DNA from: Nanobdellota archaeon | GTDB lineage: Archaea > Nanobdellota > Nanobdellia > Woesearchaeales > GW2011-AR9 | NCBI GenBank assembly: GCA_018812355.1 | Contig: JAHJDQ010000066.1 | Location: 1 to 11,727 of the forward strand | Reading direction: 5' to 3' | DNA: 11,727 nt | In this document: one piece after another, positions 4,449 through 11,727 of the stretch | Layout: each line of letters begins with the position of its first letter | Numbering within the stretch: the stretch's first letter is position 1 | The notes under the pieces: generated by a model | Seen by the model: only the letters and a program-made list of their open reading frames with translations | Told to the model about the DNA's origin: nothing | Databases searched by the model: none | Made by a program: the position numbers and the translations under genes

Positions 4449-5477
4449 ATGGTCCTCGAAAGATTATTCCCCAAAAAATGGACAGAAAAAAAATTAAAAT
4501 ACGCTTTACTGATTGGTTTTGTTTATTCCTCAATCGCTATTCTCATTTCTGTCTTACTCTTCGGTAAAAATTCCGGCTTGATTTCTGTTGTACTTACTTC
4601 TTTACTAATCCTTCCTCTGCTCGAGGATCTTTTAACTAAAGAAGAAAAAAAAGAAGAGAAAGAAAAACGGTTTTCATTTAAACGTCTCTTTATTGACAAT
4701 AAAAAAGCGGCCTTAACTTACCTCTTTTTGTTTTTTGGAATTTTTTTCACTTATGCTTTATATGTCTTCATTTTCCATTTGCTCGATATGAATATACTTT
4801 CCACTTTCCATGGCCAACTATTACTTGATTTCACTAAAGGTGGCGCTACATTTATGTTTAAAGATTTTGGGATTATTCTCGCTAACAATTGGTGGGTCTT
4901 GTTAACAATTTTTGCCGTTTCTTTGTTCATTAAGGACGGAGCAATTTTTTTTATTACTTGGAACGCTTCTTCCTGGGGAGTCATTCTTAGTTATCGCGCG
5001 ATTACTTCCGCTAACTACGTTACGGGTAGTTCCATCAAATTTTTTTTAATCCTTCTTGCTCTTTCCGCACCTTTTTTAATTCTGGAAGCACTTGCCTATG
5101 TTCTTGTAGCGATTTCTGGGAATATTATTTCTAAAGATGTCGTTAAGAAAAGTAAGTACATCCATAAATTTATTCTTTACGCAGTTATCGGCATTGTTGC
5201 TTTTGTTGGAATTCATTTCCTCATCAAGCTGCTCGGGATGAGTGCTTGGTTAGCTTTAGTATTACAAATGGTCGTTGTCTTCTTGGTTTTGTTTTTACTT
5301 TCAAAATCATTTAAACAAAAGAAGTACAAAGAAGTTTATATCTATAACTTCTATTTGTTTTTAGTGGCCGTGCTTATTTTTGTGGTCGGGGCTTTGTTAG
5401 AAGCGTTAATTACCCAGAACGTGGGCATCTTAACTAAAATTTATTCAACTAGTTTGTTATTTACTTTACCCATTTAA
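4449..5477 (+). CDS. Polytopic membrane protein, SpoIIM/DUF95-like
   Basis: This 342-residue protein has about seven to eight hydrophobic segments (for example 19-38, 43-58, 87-112, 146-166, 197-224, 241-261, 265-285, 300-322) and a charged Lys/Glu-rich cytoplasmic loop at 62-80. The stretch LANNWWVLL followed by a hydrophobic helix and the FFITWNASSWGVIL segment (about 144-180) looks like the SpoIIM (stage II sporulation protein M, DUF95) family, which is widespread in archaea and unrelated there to sporulation. Typical archaeal members are around 200 residues, so the C-terminal third here is extra. Function in archaea is unknown; proposed links are to membrane remodelling. AGGTGAT seven bases before the ATG is a good ribosome site. 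It may share a transcript with the preceding gene. A T-rich run follows the stop. Confidence 0.65.
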   Translation: MVLERLFPKKWTEKKLKYALLIGFVYSSIAILISVLLFGKNSGLISVVLTSLLILPLLEDLLTKEEKKEEKEKRFSFKRLFIDNKKAALTYLFLFFGIFFTYALYVFIFHLLDMNILSTFHGQLLLDFTKGGATFMFKDFGIILANNWWVLLTIFAVSLFIKDGAIFFITWNASSWGVILSYRAITSANYVTGSSIKFFLILLALSAPFLILEALAYVLVAISGNIISKDVVKKSKYIHKFILYAVIGIVAFVGIHFLIKLLGMSAWLALVLQMVVVFLVLFLLSKSFKQKKYKEVYIYNFYLFLVAVLIFVVGALLEALITQNVGILTKIYSTSLLFTLPI

Positions 5478-5478
5478 T

Positions 5479-5490
5479 TTTTTCTTTTTT
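5479..5490 (+). terminator. T-rich terminator after the SpoIIM-like gene
   Basis: A pyrimidine run with two long T tracts directly follows the stop codon, the usual archaeal termination signal, and a fresh TATA box for the next gene follows about 15 bp later. Confidence 0.45.
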
Positions 5491-5505
5491 CCCTTTCCCA
5501 AAACC

Positions 5506-5517
5506 ATTATATACTAA
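5506..5517 (+). promoter_or_regulatory. TATA box of the amino acid permease gene
   Basis: ATTATATACTAA is centred about 30 nt before the ATG at 5541. The predicted start site (about 5536) gives a near-leaderless message, consistent with the lack of a ribosome site before that ATG. Confidence 0.5.
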
Positions 5518-5540
5518 ACTATTATTTAAACTAATTAATA

Positions 5541-6728
5541 ATGCTTAAAAAAAGAGGTCAAGTAGAGAAAGGATTCTTTGCCAATCATAAGTTAGCAATG
5601 GCTTCTTTTACTTTAATCGGAACAATTGTTGGGGCGGGCATTTTAGGCATTCCTTACGTTGTCGCTCAGGCCGGTTTTCTTTACGGTTTCCTTTTGATGA
5701 TTTTTCTAGGAGTTGCTTTCCTCTTCCTTAATTTGTTTATGGGTGAAGTTGTTTTAAGAACTAAAGAACAGCATCAGTTAACTGGTTACGCAGAGAAGTA
5801 TCTTGGCAAGTGGGGAAAACGAGCGATGACCTTTTCCATGATCGTGGCTATTTACGGAGCATTAACAGCTTATCTGATTGGGGAAGGGGCAACTTTATAC
5901 TCAATTTTCGGTGCCGGTTCACCTTTACTCTTTACGTTAATCTTTTTTGCAATTTGTTTCTTCATTATTTATCGTGGAATTAAAGCAACCGGAAAAGTTG
6001 AGTTTATTTTAATCACTTTACTGTTCTTAGTTATTTTTCTAATCGGCATTTTATCTTTTGACAAAATTGAAATGAGTAATCTTGTTGATTTTAATCCCGC
6101 TTACATCTTTCTGCCTTATGGAGTGGTTTTGTTTGCTTTAATGGGTTCTCCCGCTATTCCCGAATTACAAGAAGTCTTGGGTAAACAAAAAAAACTAATG
6201 AAGAAAGCGATTATTATCGGTTCGCTTACTCCGGCCGTGTTATATATTGTTTTTACTTTTTTTATTGTTGGTATTATTGGTTTAGATAATTTTTCTTTAC
6301 TTGAGCCAAACCAAAGAATCGCTACAATCGCCTTAAGTATATATTCTCAACCTTTATTGGGATTGTTCGCTAATTTATTAGCGGTCTTGGCGATGTTCAC
6401 TTCATTCTTAACTTTAGGTTTGGCCTTAGTCGATATGTACCGTTACGATTATGGTCTTTCTCGCAAATTATCTTTGCTTCTGACTTTTTCTTTTCCGCTC
6501 TTAATTGCTCTTTTTAATTTTACTACTTTTATTACTGTCTTAGGTTTAACCGGAGCGATTGCCGGCGGCTTGGACGGAATTTTGGTTACTTTAATGTTCT
6601 GGAAAGCAAAATTGCTCGGTGATAGAAAACCAGAATATGTCTTAGGAAAACATCGGATTATCGGAACAATCATTATCTTTATGTTTGCTTTTGGTGTGCT
6701 CTATCAATTATGGACCCGCTTCTTCTAG
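5541..6728 (+). CDS. Amino acid permease, aromatic/hydroxy amino acid (HAAAP/APC) type
   Basis: This 395-residue protein has about eleven hydrophobic segments, the usual layout for this branch of the APC superfamily. The first helix carries the diagnostic broken-helix motif GTIVGAGILGIPYVVAQAGF (residues 27-46), as in tyrosine, tryptophan and serine permeases. The segment ALMGSPAIPELQEVLGKQKK around 200-220 also matches the family. It most likely imports an amino acid with H+ or Na+ across the cytoplasmic membrane; the exact substrate cannot be told from sequence. Length is normal for the family. The next gene begins about 80 bp downstream with its own TATA box, so this looks like a single-gene transcript. 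An auxotrophic DPANN cell would depend on such uptake, but that is inference. Confidence 0.85.
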   Translation: MLKKRGQVEKGFFANHKLAMASFTLIGTIVGAGILGIPYVVAQAGFLYGFLLMIFLGVAFLFLNLFMGEVVLRTKEQHQLTGYAEKYLGKWGKRAMTFSMIVAIYGALTAYLIGEGATLYSIFGAGSPLLFTLIFFAICFFIIYRGIKATGKVEFILITLLFLVIFLIGILSFDKIEMSNLVDFNPAYIFLPYGVVLFALMGSPAIPELQEVLGKQKKLMKKAIIIGSLTPAVLYIVFTFFIVGIIGLDNFSLLEPNQRIATIALSIYSQPLLGLFANLLAVLAMFTSFLTLGLALVDMYRYDYGLSRKLSLLLTFSFPLLIALFNFTTFITVLGLTGAIAGGLDGILVTLMFWKAKLLGDRKPEYVLGKHRIIGTIIIFMFAFGVLYQLWTRFF

Positions 6729-6760
6729 TTACTACTGGTTGTTAGCAAATTTTCCAAAAG

Positions 6761-6770
6761 ATTTATATAT
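6761..6770 (+). promoter_or_regulatory. TATA box of the 670-residue coiled-coil gene
   Basis: ATTTATATAT lies about 40 nt before the ATG at 6807. It predicts a transcript starting near 6792 and a leader of about 15 nt. Confidence 0.5.
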
Positions 6771-6806
6771 TCTTGACAAACTTGAAGAAGTTCTTAAGGT
6801 AAGATA

Positions 6807-8819
6807 ATGTTATTGAGAAATCGAAGAGCAGTAAAGGACTTAGCAAATTTATTAGAGATAGAATGTTCTGAAGCTAAGCAAAAGTTAAAAGATAACACAA
6901 TGCGTGTCCATGAAGGGAAGTTTCTTTGTAAGGACACAGAATCACCTCATTATTTAGAATCACTGAATTTATATGCTGCTTGTGACGTTTTAGATATAAA
7001 AAAAAGGGAAGATGCTTTAAGTAGCTTAGTCCAAATCTGCGGTCAAGATGAAGAGAGTATTAATCTAACTTTAAATACATTAAGTTTACACCCTTTAAAT
7101 CCTGAGGCTAAGACTGCTTTAGAAAAAGTTTATACTATTGGTGCTGAGGTTGATAATGGCATAAAAATTGTGGAAACAGTTGAAGAATATTTAGTAGAAC
7201 AATCATCTCCAGTTATTGTTGTTCCAAATATTAGTGTAATCGATAGTAATGATGATGGGCAGAAAACTCCTCCCCCTGGTGATTTTTTATTAACTAGTGA
7301 TGAGATTGATATTATTGAAGAAGGTAGTGGTGAACACTTGGCCGTTTCTGAAGCTCTAGAGCAGAACGGAAACAGAAATGCTTTCAAACCTGATGAATTT
7401 GAAGTAATTATAAACAATGGTCAAAGTGTTGAAAAATCAGACAAATTAGAAGGAACTACTGCTTCATATTTTGCTGTTACAAGAAGAGAACTAGTAAATC
7501 CAGAAACTTATGATTCTGTTGATATTACTCCAAAGACAATCCCTTCTCCACATCCTGTTGAAATGATGGCTGAAGAGAATAGTTCTGAGATGGTTGATGC
7601 TCTTTGTGAAGATCTTGGAGAAAAATCAGTAGTCGGGGACTTGATAAAACAATTAAAGGTCCAAAAGAGCATTACTGCAGAAGAAAGTTTAAGAGCTGAA
7701 CAAGAAAGTTTAAGAGCAGAACAAGCAAGTGGTTATCATAAAGCGGTTGTGGGAAAATTAGGTATCACTCAGAACCAATTAGATTTATCTAAAGAAGCAG
7801 AATCATTTATTGATGAAGCTTATAGACAAGTGACCGAAAGATTAGATTCTTTTATGAAAGATTATGATCATATGTTGGCAGAAAAAAAAGTTCTTACCGA
7901 GGAAAATAAAAATTATTGGTCAAGAATGAACTCTCTGAGAAGAGTAGTTGAAGCTCAGAAAAAACAAATTACTAAATTAAAGACTGATAAATCTGGCCTT
8001 GTTAAATGGCTTTATGGTGCTCGTGAGATGGTAGTCAGAGTTAAAGAACTTCACGAAATAATCGCTTCTAACTTTAATCAAGAAAAAGCAGTTTTAAGAG
8101 CAGAAAATGAAAATGCTCAGTCACGGTTGGATCACGTTGTTCATCGTTATGAAAATTTAGCGGAGATTAACAATAAACTTGATCAACAAATTGTTAACTC
8201 TGCAGACAAAATCGAAAAACTAGAAACACGTCTTGCTCAAAGAGCCCCTCCTCATTTCAAAAAAGTTCTTGCAGGAGCTGCCGCTGCCATCATTTTAGCG
8301 AGTGGATATGTTGGTTCTCGAATTAATCAGACAGATCTATCTGTAACCCATTCTACTCCTATCCTAATCACAGATTTATCTTCAGAAAATTATTTAGAAC
8401 CAGCTGCTGATGCCGGATACATTGCTGGTGTTCATCAAACTCCCGAGGTTGTCGAGTATCAAGGAGAAACTGTTGCTTTAGACCAAGAAAGGCAAATTGA
8501 GCCAGAGGATTTTATTGAAGTTCAACCAGAAAGAACTGTTTATGAATTATTTGTTGAAGCTCTTGATACAGAAAATCATGAAACGGCTCGCAGAATTTTA
8601 GAACATTATGTTAGTGGTCTGGTCGTTCCAATTGAAACTAACTGTTTAGATGAAGCCACTCGGTTTATTGCTAGTGGTCTCGGTGGAGATCCCCTCTCTG
8701 AGGGATACATAATCGCAACTGATTTTATTTATCAAAGGCTTGAAGTTGATGGTGCTTGTTCTGATGTTAGTGGTTCTAGTTTTAGTGGTCCTGGAAACTT
8801 ACAATTGAATCTTCAATAG
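6807..8819 (+). CDS. Large single-pass coiled-coil membrane protein of unknown function
   Basis: I do not recognise this 670-residue protein. Residues 1-130 are helical and charged, with three Cys (20, 41, 59). Residues about 131-260 are acidic, low in hydrophobics and probably disordered. From about 285 to 480 a long Glu/Lys/Gln/Leu-rich heptad pattern indicates a coiled coil, including a perfect heptad duplication ESLRAEQ (twice at about 294-307). One hydrophobic helix follows (about 485-502, Ala/Gly/Ile-rich after HFKK), then an extracellular domain (503-670) with two cysteines (613, 652) that could form a disulfide. With Lys/Arg on the N-terminal side of the helix, the coiled coil is predicted to be cytoplasmic. 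It could scaffold or tether envelope components. The downstream gene encodes a secreted coiled-coil protein, which suggests but does not prove a joint role. Confidence 0.8.
   Translation: MLLRNRRAVKDLANLLEIECSEAKQKLKDNTMRVHEGKFLCKDTESPHYLESLNLYAACDVLDIKKREDALSSLVQICGQDEESINLTLNTLSLHPLNPEAKTALEKVYTIGAEVDNGIKIVETVEEYLVEQSSPVIVVPNISVIDSNDDGQKTPPPGDFLLTSDEIDIIEEGSGEHLAVSEALEQNGNRNAFKPDEFEVIINNGQSVEKSDKLEGTTASYFAVTRRELVNPETYDSVDITPKTIPSPHPVEMMAEENSSEMVDALCEDLGEKSVVGDLIKQLKVQKSITAEESLRAEQESLRAEQASGYHKAVVGKLGITQNQLDLSKEAESFIDEAYRQVTERLDSFMKDYDHMLAEKKVLTEENKNYWSRMNSLRRVVEAQKKQITKLKTDKSGLVKWLYGAREMVVRVKELHEIIASNFNQEKAVLRAENENAQSRLDHVVHRYENLAEINNKLDQQIVNSADKIEKLETRLAQRAPPHFKKVLAGAAAAIILASGYVGSRINQTDLSVTHSTPILITDLSSENYLEPAADAGYIAGVHQTPEVVEYQGETVALDQERQIEPEDFIEVQPERTVYELFVEALDTENHETARRILEHYVSGLVVPIETNCLDEATRFIASGLGGDPLSEGYIIATDFIYQRLEVDGACSDVSGSSFSGPGNLQLNLQ
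7683..7724 (+). repeat. 21-nt tandem duplication encoding heptad ESLRAEQ twice
   Basis: Two adjacent 21-nt units (7683-7703 and 7704-7724) differ at a single base (T against A in the GCT/GCA codon), so both encode ESLRAEQ. The unit is exactly one coiled-coil heptad, and the near identity at DNA level points to a recent duplication. Confidence 0.85.
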
Positions 8820-8877
8820 AATAATTAAAGCTCTCTCTTAAAATTCACTACTTTAAACTAGCAATCTTTTGCAAAAC

Positions 8878-8907
8878 ATTTATATAGGAGTGCCTACTCC
8901 GGAGTAG
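8878..8907 (+). promoter_or_regulatory. TATA box with adjacent 14-bp palindrome (possible operator)
   Basis: ATTTATATA (about 8878-8886) is a TATA box; transcription should begin near 8910. Between the two lies a perfect palindrome CTACTCCGGAGTAG (8894-8907). GGAG at 8887-8890 is also complementary to CTCC at 8897-8900. A perfect palindrome between TATA and start site is where archaeal repressors such as Lrp- or MarR-type proteins bind. That role is inference. Confidence 0.45.
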
Positions 8908-8964
8908 TATTGGGGTTGGATGTACTATTAATAATTGAAATTAACCATGTGGAGGAATAAAAAA

Positions 8965-10224
8965 ATGATTAAAAAACTTTTAACTGGCGCTGCTCTTGCT
9001 GCAGCAATGTGGGGAACCGCAAATACTACTTATGCTCAAGACGGTGATGATAATACTGAAACAACTATCACTGGTACATTTGAACCAACTGGAAATGACG
9101 AAGCAATTATTGAAGAACAAACACTTCCTCCTACACTTCCGGATGATTCTGGGGTTCCTGCTGGTCCAGGTGGAGATGGCGACGATAATGGAAATTGTTT
9201 GACTCCTGGTTTAGTTGAGGTGGTTACTTCTGAATGTGATCCTTCTTCTAGTATAAATGGAAGTCAAATTATTACGACTGTTTATTCTTTAATTGGTAAT
9301 GTTAATGTTGACAATGATGTCGAAGTTTCAGATGTTATTGGCTCACAAGCTATTGTAGAAGGTAATGGTGTTGCTATTGTAGGCAATGTTGAAAACAACG
9401 GTAATCTTGCAGGTCAAATGCGTGATTATAATGAACGTGTTAGTGACTTAGCCCTTGATTTAGAAAATCTTGAGGGAACTCTAATGCAATACATGCAAGA
9501 TAACTTTCTGAGTTTGGAAGAAGCAACTTCTCTTAAAACAGAATTAATAGGCGTAATCTCTGAAGTATACGCTTTAGGATTAGCTGTTGAAGCTAATGGC
9601 GAAAGTATTAACACTGTTGAAGAAGCACTTGAAGACTTAGACGGTAGATTTGAAGCTTACATTGACAATTTAAGCGAAAGAGTTGACGTTTTAGAAGACG
9701 ATGCCATTTTCTATAATCTTGGTCTTGGAGCTACCACTAACTTCAGCGCGCTTAGTCCAAGAGCCAGAGCAGGAATCTGTACAGCTTTGGGTGACATTGA
9801 CGGTTGTCTTGTTGCAACTTATGGTGGTCTTGAAACTGATGAAACTGAAAGAATTAATCAAGATAATGGTGGTGTATCAACCACAGGTCAAGTAAATAGT
9901 ACAACTACTAGAGATGGTGGATTAGGATTAGGATTTTCTATTCCTACTGGATCTCCTTTTGACATTGTTTTCGGTGTAGAAGCTACCTTAGGTAGGTACA
10001 GCGAAATAACGGATGCCGTTGTTAGCTCTCAAAGTGGTCTTAGTGGTCCGGCTAATGAAAACCGGATCGACGAAACTGTTTTCGGTGGAAGTGCTTATGT
10101 TGGCGCAAGACTAAATGTTGGTGGCGGCTTTGGTATCACTGTTTTGGGCGAGTATGATTCTTTGACAGGAGGACCAGCTGGAGTTGTTTCATTTGGATAC
10201 ACTAGTTCAAATCGTGATGAGTAA
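8965..10224 (+). CDS. Secreted protein: signal peptide, coiled-coil stalk, beta-barrel-like C-terminus
   Basis: This 419-residue protein has a signal peptide (MIKKLLTGAALAAA..., likely cut after TYA at residue 24), then an acidic Pro/Gly-rich linker (26-78). A repetitive Val/Asn/Gly segment (about 104-146) resembles a beta-roll. A coiled coil (about 148-246) follows, then a Gly-rich C-terminal region (248-419) with alternating hydrophobic/polar stretches such as FDIVFGVEATLGRYSEI and SAYVGARLNVGGGFGITVLG. The order head, stalk, barrel recalls bacterial surface adhesins or outer-membrane proteins, though the last residue is not aromatic as bacterial barrels require. Four Cys (78, 91, 272, 281) could pair. 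The start at 8965 is preferred over 8935 because GGAGG lies 9 nt before it and the signal peptide then begins normally. I cannot assign a function. Confidence 0.8.
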   Translation: MIKKLLTGAALAAAMWGTANTTYAQDGDDNTETTITGTFEPTGNDEAIIEEQTLPPTLPDDSGVPAGPGGDGDDNGNCLTPGLVEVVTSECDPSSSINGSQIITTVYSLIGNVNVDNDVEVSDVIGSQAIVEGNGVAIVGNVENNGNLAGQMRDYNERVSDLALDLENLEGTLMQYMQDNFLSLEEATSLKTELIGVISEVYALGLAVEANGESINTVEEALEDLDGRFEAYIDNLSERVDVLEDDAIFYNLGLGATTNFSALSPRARAGICTALGDIDGCLVATYGGLETDETERINQDNGGVSTTGQVNSTTTRDGGLGLGFSIPTGSPFDIVFGVEATLGRYSEITDAVVSSQSGLSGPANENRIDETVFGGSAYVGARLNVGGGFGITVLGEYDSLTGGPAGVVSFGYTSSNRDE

Positions 10225-10232
10225 ATCATCCA

Positions 10233-10247
10233 TTTTTTATTTTTTAT
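10233..10247 (+). terminator. T-rich terminator after the secreted coiled-coil gene
   Basis: Two long T tracts (TTTTTTATTTTTT) start a few bases after the stop at 10224, a typical archaeal termination signal. No clear TATA box separates it from the next gene, so some read-through is likely. Confidence 0.4.
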
Positions 10248-10277
10248 AATTAAAAAAACATCTTGGAGAAAAACAAA

Positions 10278-11727
10278 ATGATAAAAAAGATTTTAAATAT
10301 CCTGGTAATACTTATCTTAACTTTTACTACTGTTTTCTCTGCCCTGGCAGAAGATAATCTTCTCAATACTAATTGGGTGGATAATGGTGGAAATAGTTTG
10401 ACTGTAACACAAGGCGAGGATGCCACTTTACATCTAGAAATTTTAAGTGCTGGTAATACTGTTTATTTACAAGTTCGGCTTTACGATCAGAATGAAAATT
10501 TCATTAAATATATTGAAGAAAATTTTCCAGTTTATTCAAGTGGAACCTGGGAAGGCGATTTAACTATTAATACTGCTGATTTACTTAATGGTTATTTTCT
10601 TCAAGTAGAAGTTCTTAATTGGAATGGTGTTGGTGACGAAGAAACTTTATACTTACATGTAGAAGAACCCGAACAACCAGACCAACCACAACCAACAACT
10701 AATCACGCTCCTACTTTGGAAATTACTCCGGAAGCAACAGAAACTGTCTTCCCTTTCCGATCAACTTTAACCAAGAAGCAAGCTCCAGTTCCTGCTTACA
10801 GATTTACAATTAACGAACCTGTTTTAATTTATGCTAATGGTGAAGATCAAGATAATGATGTTCTTACTTATAATCAAGCAGAAATTCAAACTGATTTACC
10901 AAACGGATTAACTACAGTACCCCAAAATTATGATGATTTATGGATCTCCGGAAGAGCGCAAGAAACAGGAACTTATTTCGTTGACGTTACTGTTAGTGAC
11001 GGCGAATTCGACATTACTAAGAAAATTGCCATTATCATCGAAGAGCAAGAAAATGTTGCTCCAGTAATGGATGAGGTTGATAATGTTAATATCAATGAAG
11101 GAGAATTACTTAACCTGCAAGCTACTGCTACTGATGCTAATGATGATCAATTAACTTACGAAGTGGAAGTTAAGAAAAGAGTTTGGCTCTTTTTCAATGT
11201 TTATAGTTCAGTTTTACTTGACGAAATGACTTTCAACCAAGAAACTGGCGAATTTACTTTTGCTCCTGATTTTGATTTTGTTAGTTTAGGTTCAAAAGAT
11301 GTCGAATTAAGATTCCGTGCTTTTGACAATGAGGAATATTCCGATTGGGAAGAATCTACTGTTACTGTTAATGATGTTATCGTTGAAGAAGTAATCTTTG
11401 GTTGTACTGATCCTCTTGCTACTAATTATAATCTTTTAGCAGATATAGATGATGGTAGTTGTGAATACCCAATAGTAAGTCCTGAAATCTGCGATAATGG
11501 TTTAGATGACGATGGTGACGGCTTAGTTGATTGCCAAGATCCTGATTGCCAAAACAATCCTGTTTGCGAAGTTGTCAATCCTGTTCAAGAATCAATCTAT
11601 GAAAATGTTAAAATTAAATCTGTCCATTTATCAAATGAAGTACTTTCCGCAGGAGACTATCTCTCTTTGAATGTTCATCTTTTCAATAACGGCGATGAAG
11701 AGTTAGAAGACTTGAAAGTAAGAGTGC
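10278..11727 (+). CDS. Large secreted multidomain surface protein (3' end beyond the window)
   Basis: The frame is open from the ATG at 10278 to the window edge (483 codons visible) with no stop. GGAGA eight bases before the ATG is a good ribosome site. A signal peptide (MIKKILNILVILILTFTTVF, cut near Ala-Leu-Ala at 22-24) is followed by beta-rich domains: about 30-128, then a Pro/Gln linker, then two cadherin/immunoglobulin-like modules (about 142-255 and 258-366) that carry GEDQDNDVLTY and ATDANDDQLTYEV. Next comes GCTDPLATNYNLLADIDDGS (375-394, followed by Cys395), a Cys-bounded motif known from bacterial and DPANN surface proteins. After it is a calcium-binding-like EICDNGLDDDGDGLVDC (403-419). 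The visible end (440-483) resembles CARDB/APHP-type adhesion modules. It is probably a cell-surface or secreted adhesion protein. Confidence 0.85.
   Translation, partial: MIKKILNILVILILTFTTVFSALAEDNLLNTNWVDNGGNSLTVTQGEDATLHLEILSAGNTVYLQVRLYDQNENFIKYIEENFPVYSSGTWEGDLTINTADLLNGYFLQVEVLNWNGVGDEETLYLHVEEPEQPDQPQPTTNHAPTLEITPEATETVFPFRSTLTKKQAPVPAYRFTINEPVLIYANGEDQDNDVLTYNQAEIQTDLPNGLTTVPQNYDDLWISGRAQETGTYFVDVTVSDGEFDITKKIAIIIEEQENVAPVMDEVDNVNINEGELLNLQATATDANDDQLTYEVEVKKRVWLFFNVYSSVLLDEMTFNQETGEFTFAPDFDFVSLGSKDVELRFRAFDNEEYSDWEESTVTVNDVIVEEVIFGCTDPLATNYNLLADIDDGSCEYPIVSPEICDNGLDDDGDGLVDCQDPDCQNNPVCEVVNPVQESIYENVKIKSVHLSNEVLSAGDYLSLNVHLFNNGDEELEDLKVRV

Noticed and set aside
8935..8964. Earlier start of the secreted coiled-coil protein at 8935
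   Set aside because: It would put ten extra residues before the signal peptide and would make the GGAGG ribosome site part of the coding region.
1..11727. CRISPR array or insertion sequence
   Set aside because: No regularly spaced direct repeats and no transposase-like protein were seen; the only repeats are the single hairpin at 3554-3645 and one heptad duplication.

Overview
The window is AT-rich archaeal DNA, most likely from a DPANN-type lineage (Woesearchaeota- or Pacearchaeota-like). This is inferred from eukaryote/archaeal-type information genes (eL42, eS27, aIF2-alpha, Nop10), strong archaeal TATA boxes, an intron-bearing tRNA, and large secreted proteins carrying motifs that turn up in DPANN and bacterial surface proteins. 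No single marker fixes the species.

Layout. Positions 1-27 hold the probable tail of an upstream gene, followed by a membrane-anchored protein of unknown function (216-965, +). Convergent to it is the conserved minus-strand cluster eL42 > eS27 > aIF2-alpha > Nop10 (2591 down to 993). eL42/eS27 and aIF2-alpha/Nop10 overlap by 4 and 8 bp. Between eS27 and aIF2-alpha lies a roughly 110-nt structured leader with its own TATA box, competing hairpins, a Shine-Dalgarno in a hairpin loop and a possible 35-codon upstream ORF.

The RNA-rich centre (2640-3777) contains a tRNA-Trp(CCA) gene that is only readable as a tRNA after removal of three introns (18, 48 and 31 nt; D-loop, anticodon loop, T-arm). 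A LAGLIDADG endonuclease gene runs toward it on the other strand and ends inside its T-arm intron. Beyond that lie a 92-nt imperfect hairpin and a TATA-driven small hairpin that is either a small RNA or the leader of the next gene.

The right half (3778-11727, all +) is an envelope/secretion neighbourhood. It holds an S26-type signal-peptidase-like membrane protein with a coiled-coil spacer, a SpoIIM/DUF95-like membrane protein, an aromatic/hydroxy amino acid permease (HAAAP/APC type), a 670-residue coiled-coil single-pass protein, a secreted protein with a head/coiled-coil/beta-barrel-like layout, and a large secreted multidomain protein that runs off the right edge. That last gene is open from 10278 to the window end.

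The best candidates for something undescribed are the three-intron tRNA-Trp with its antisense endonuclease, the aIF2-alpha leader, and the coiled-coil/secreted-protein cluster. Everything here is from reading the sequence by eye; no database or folding program was run.
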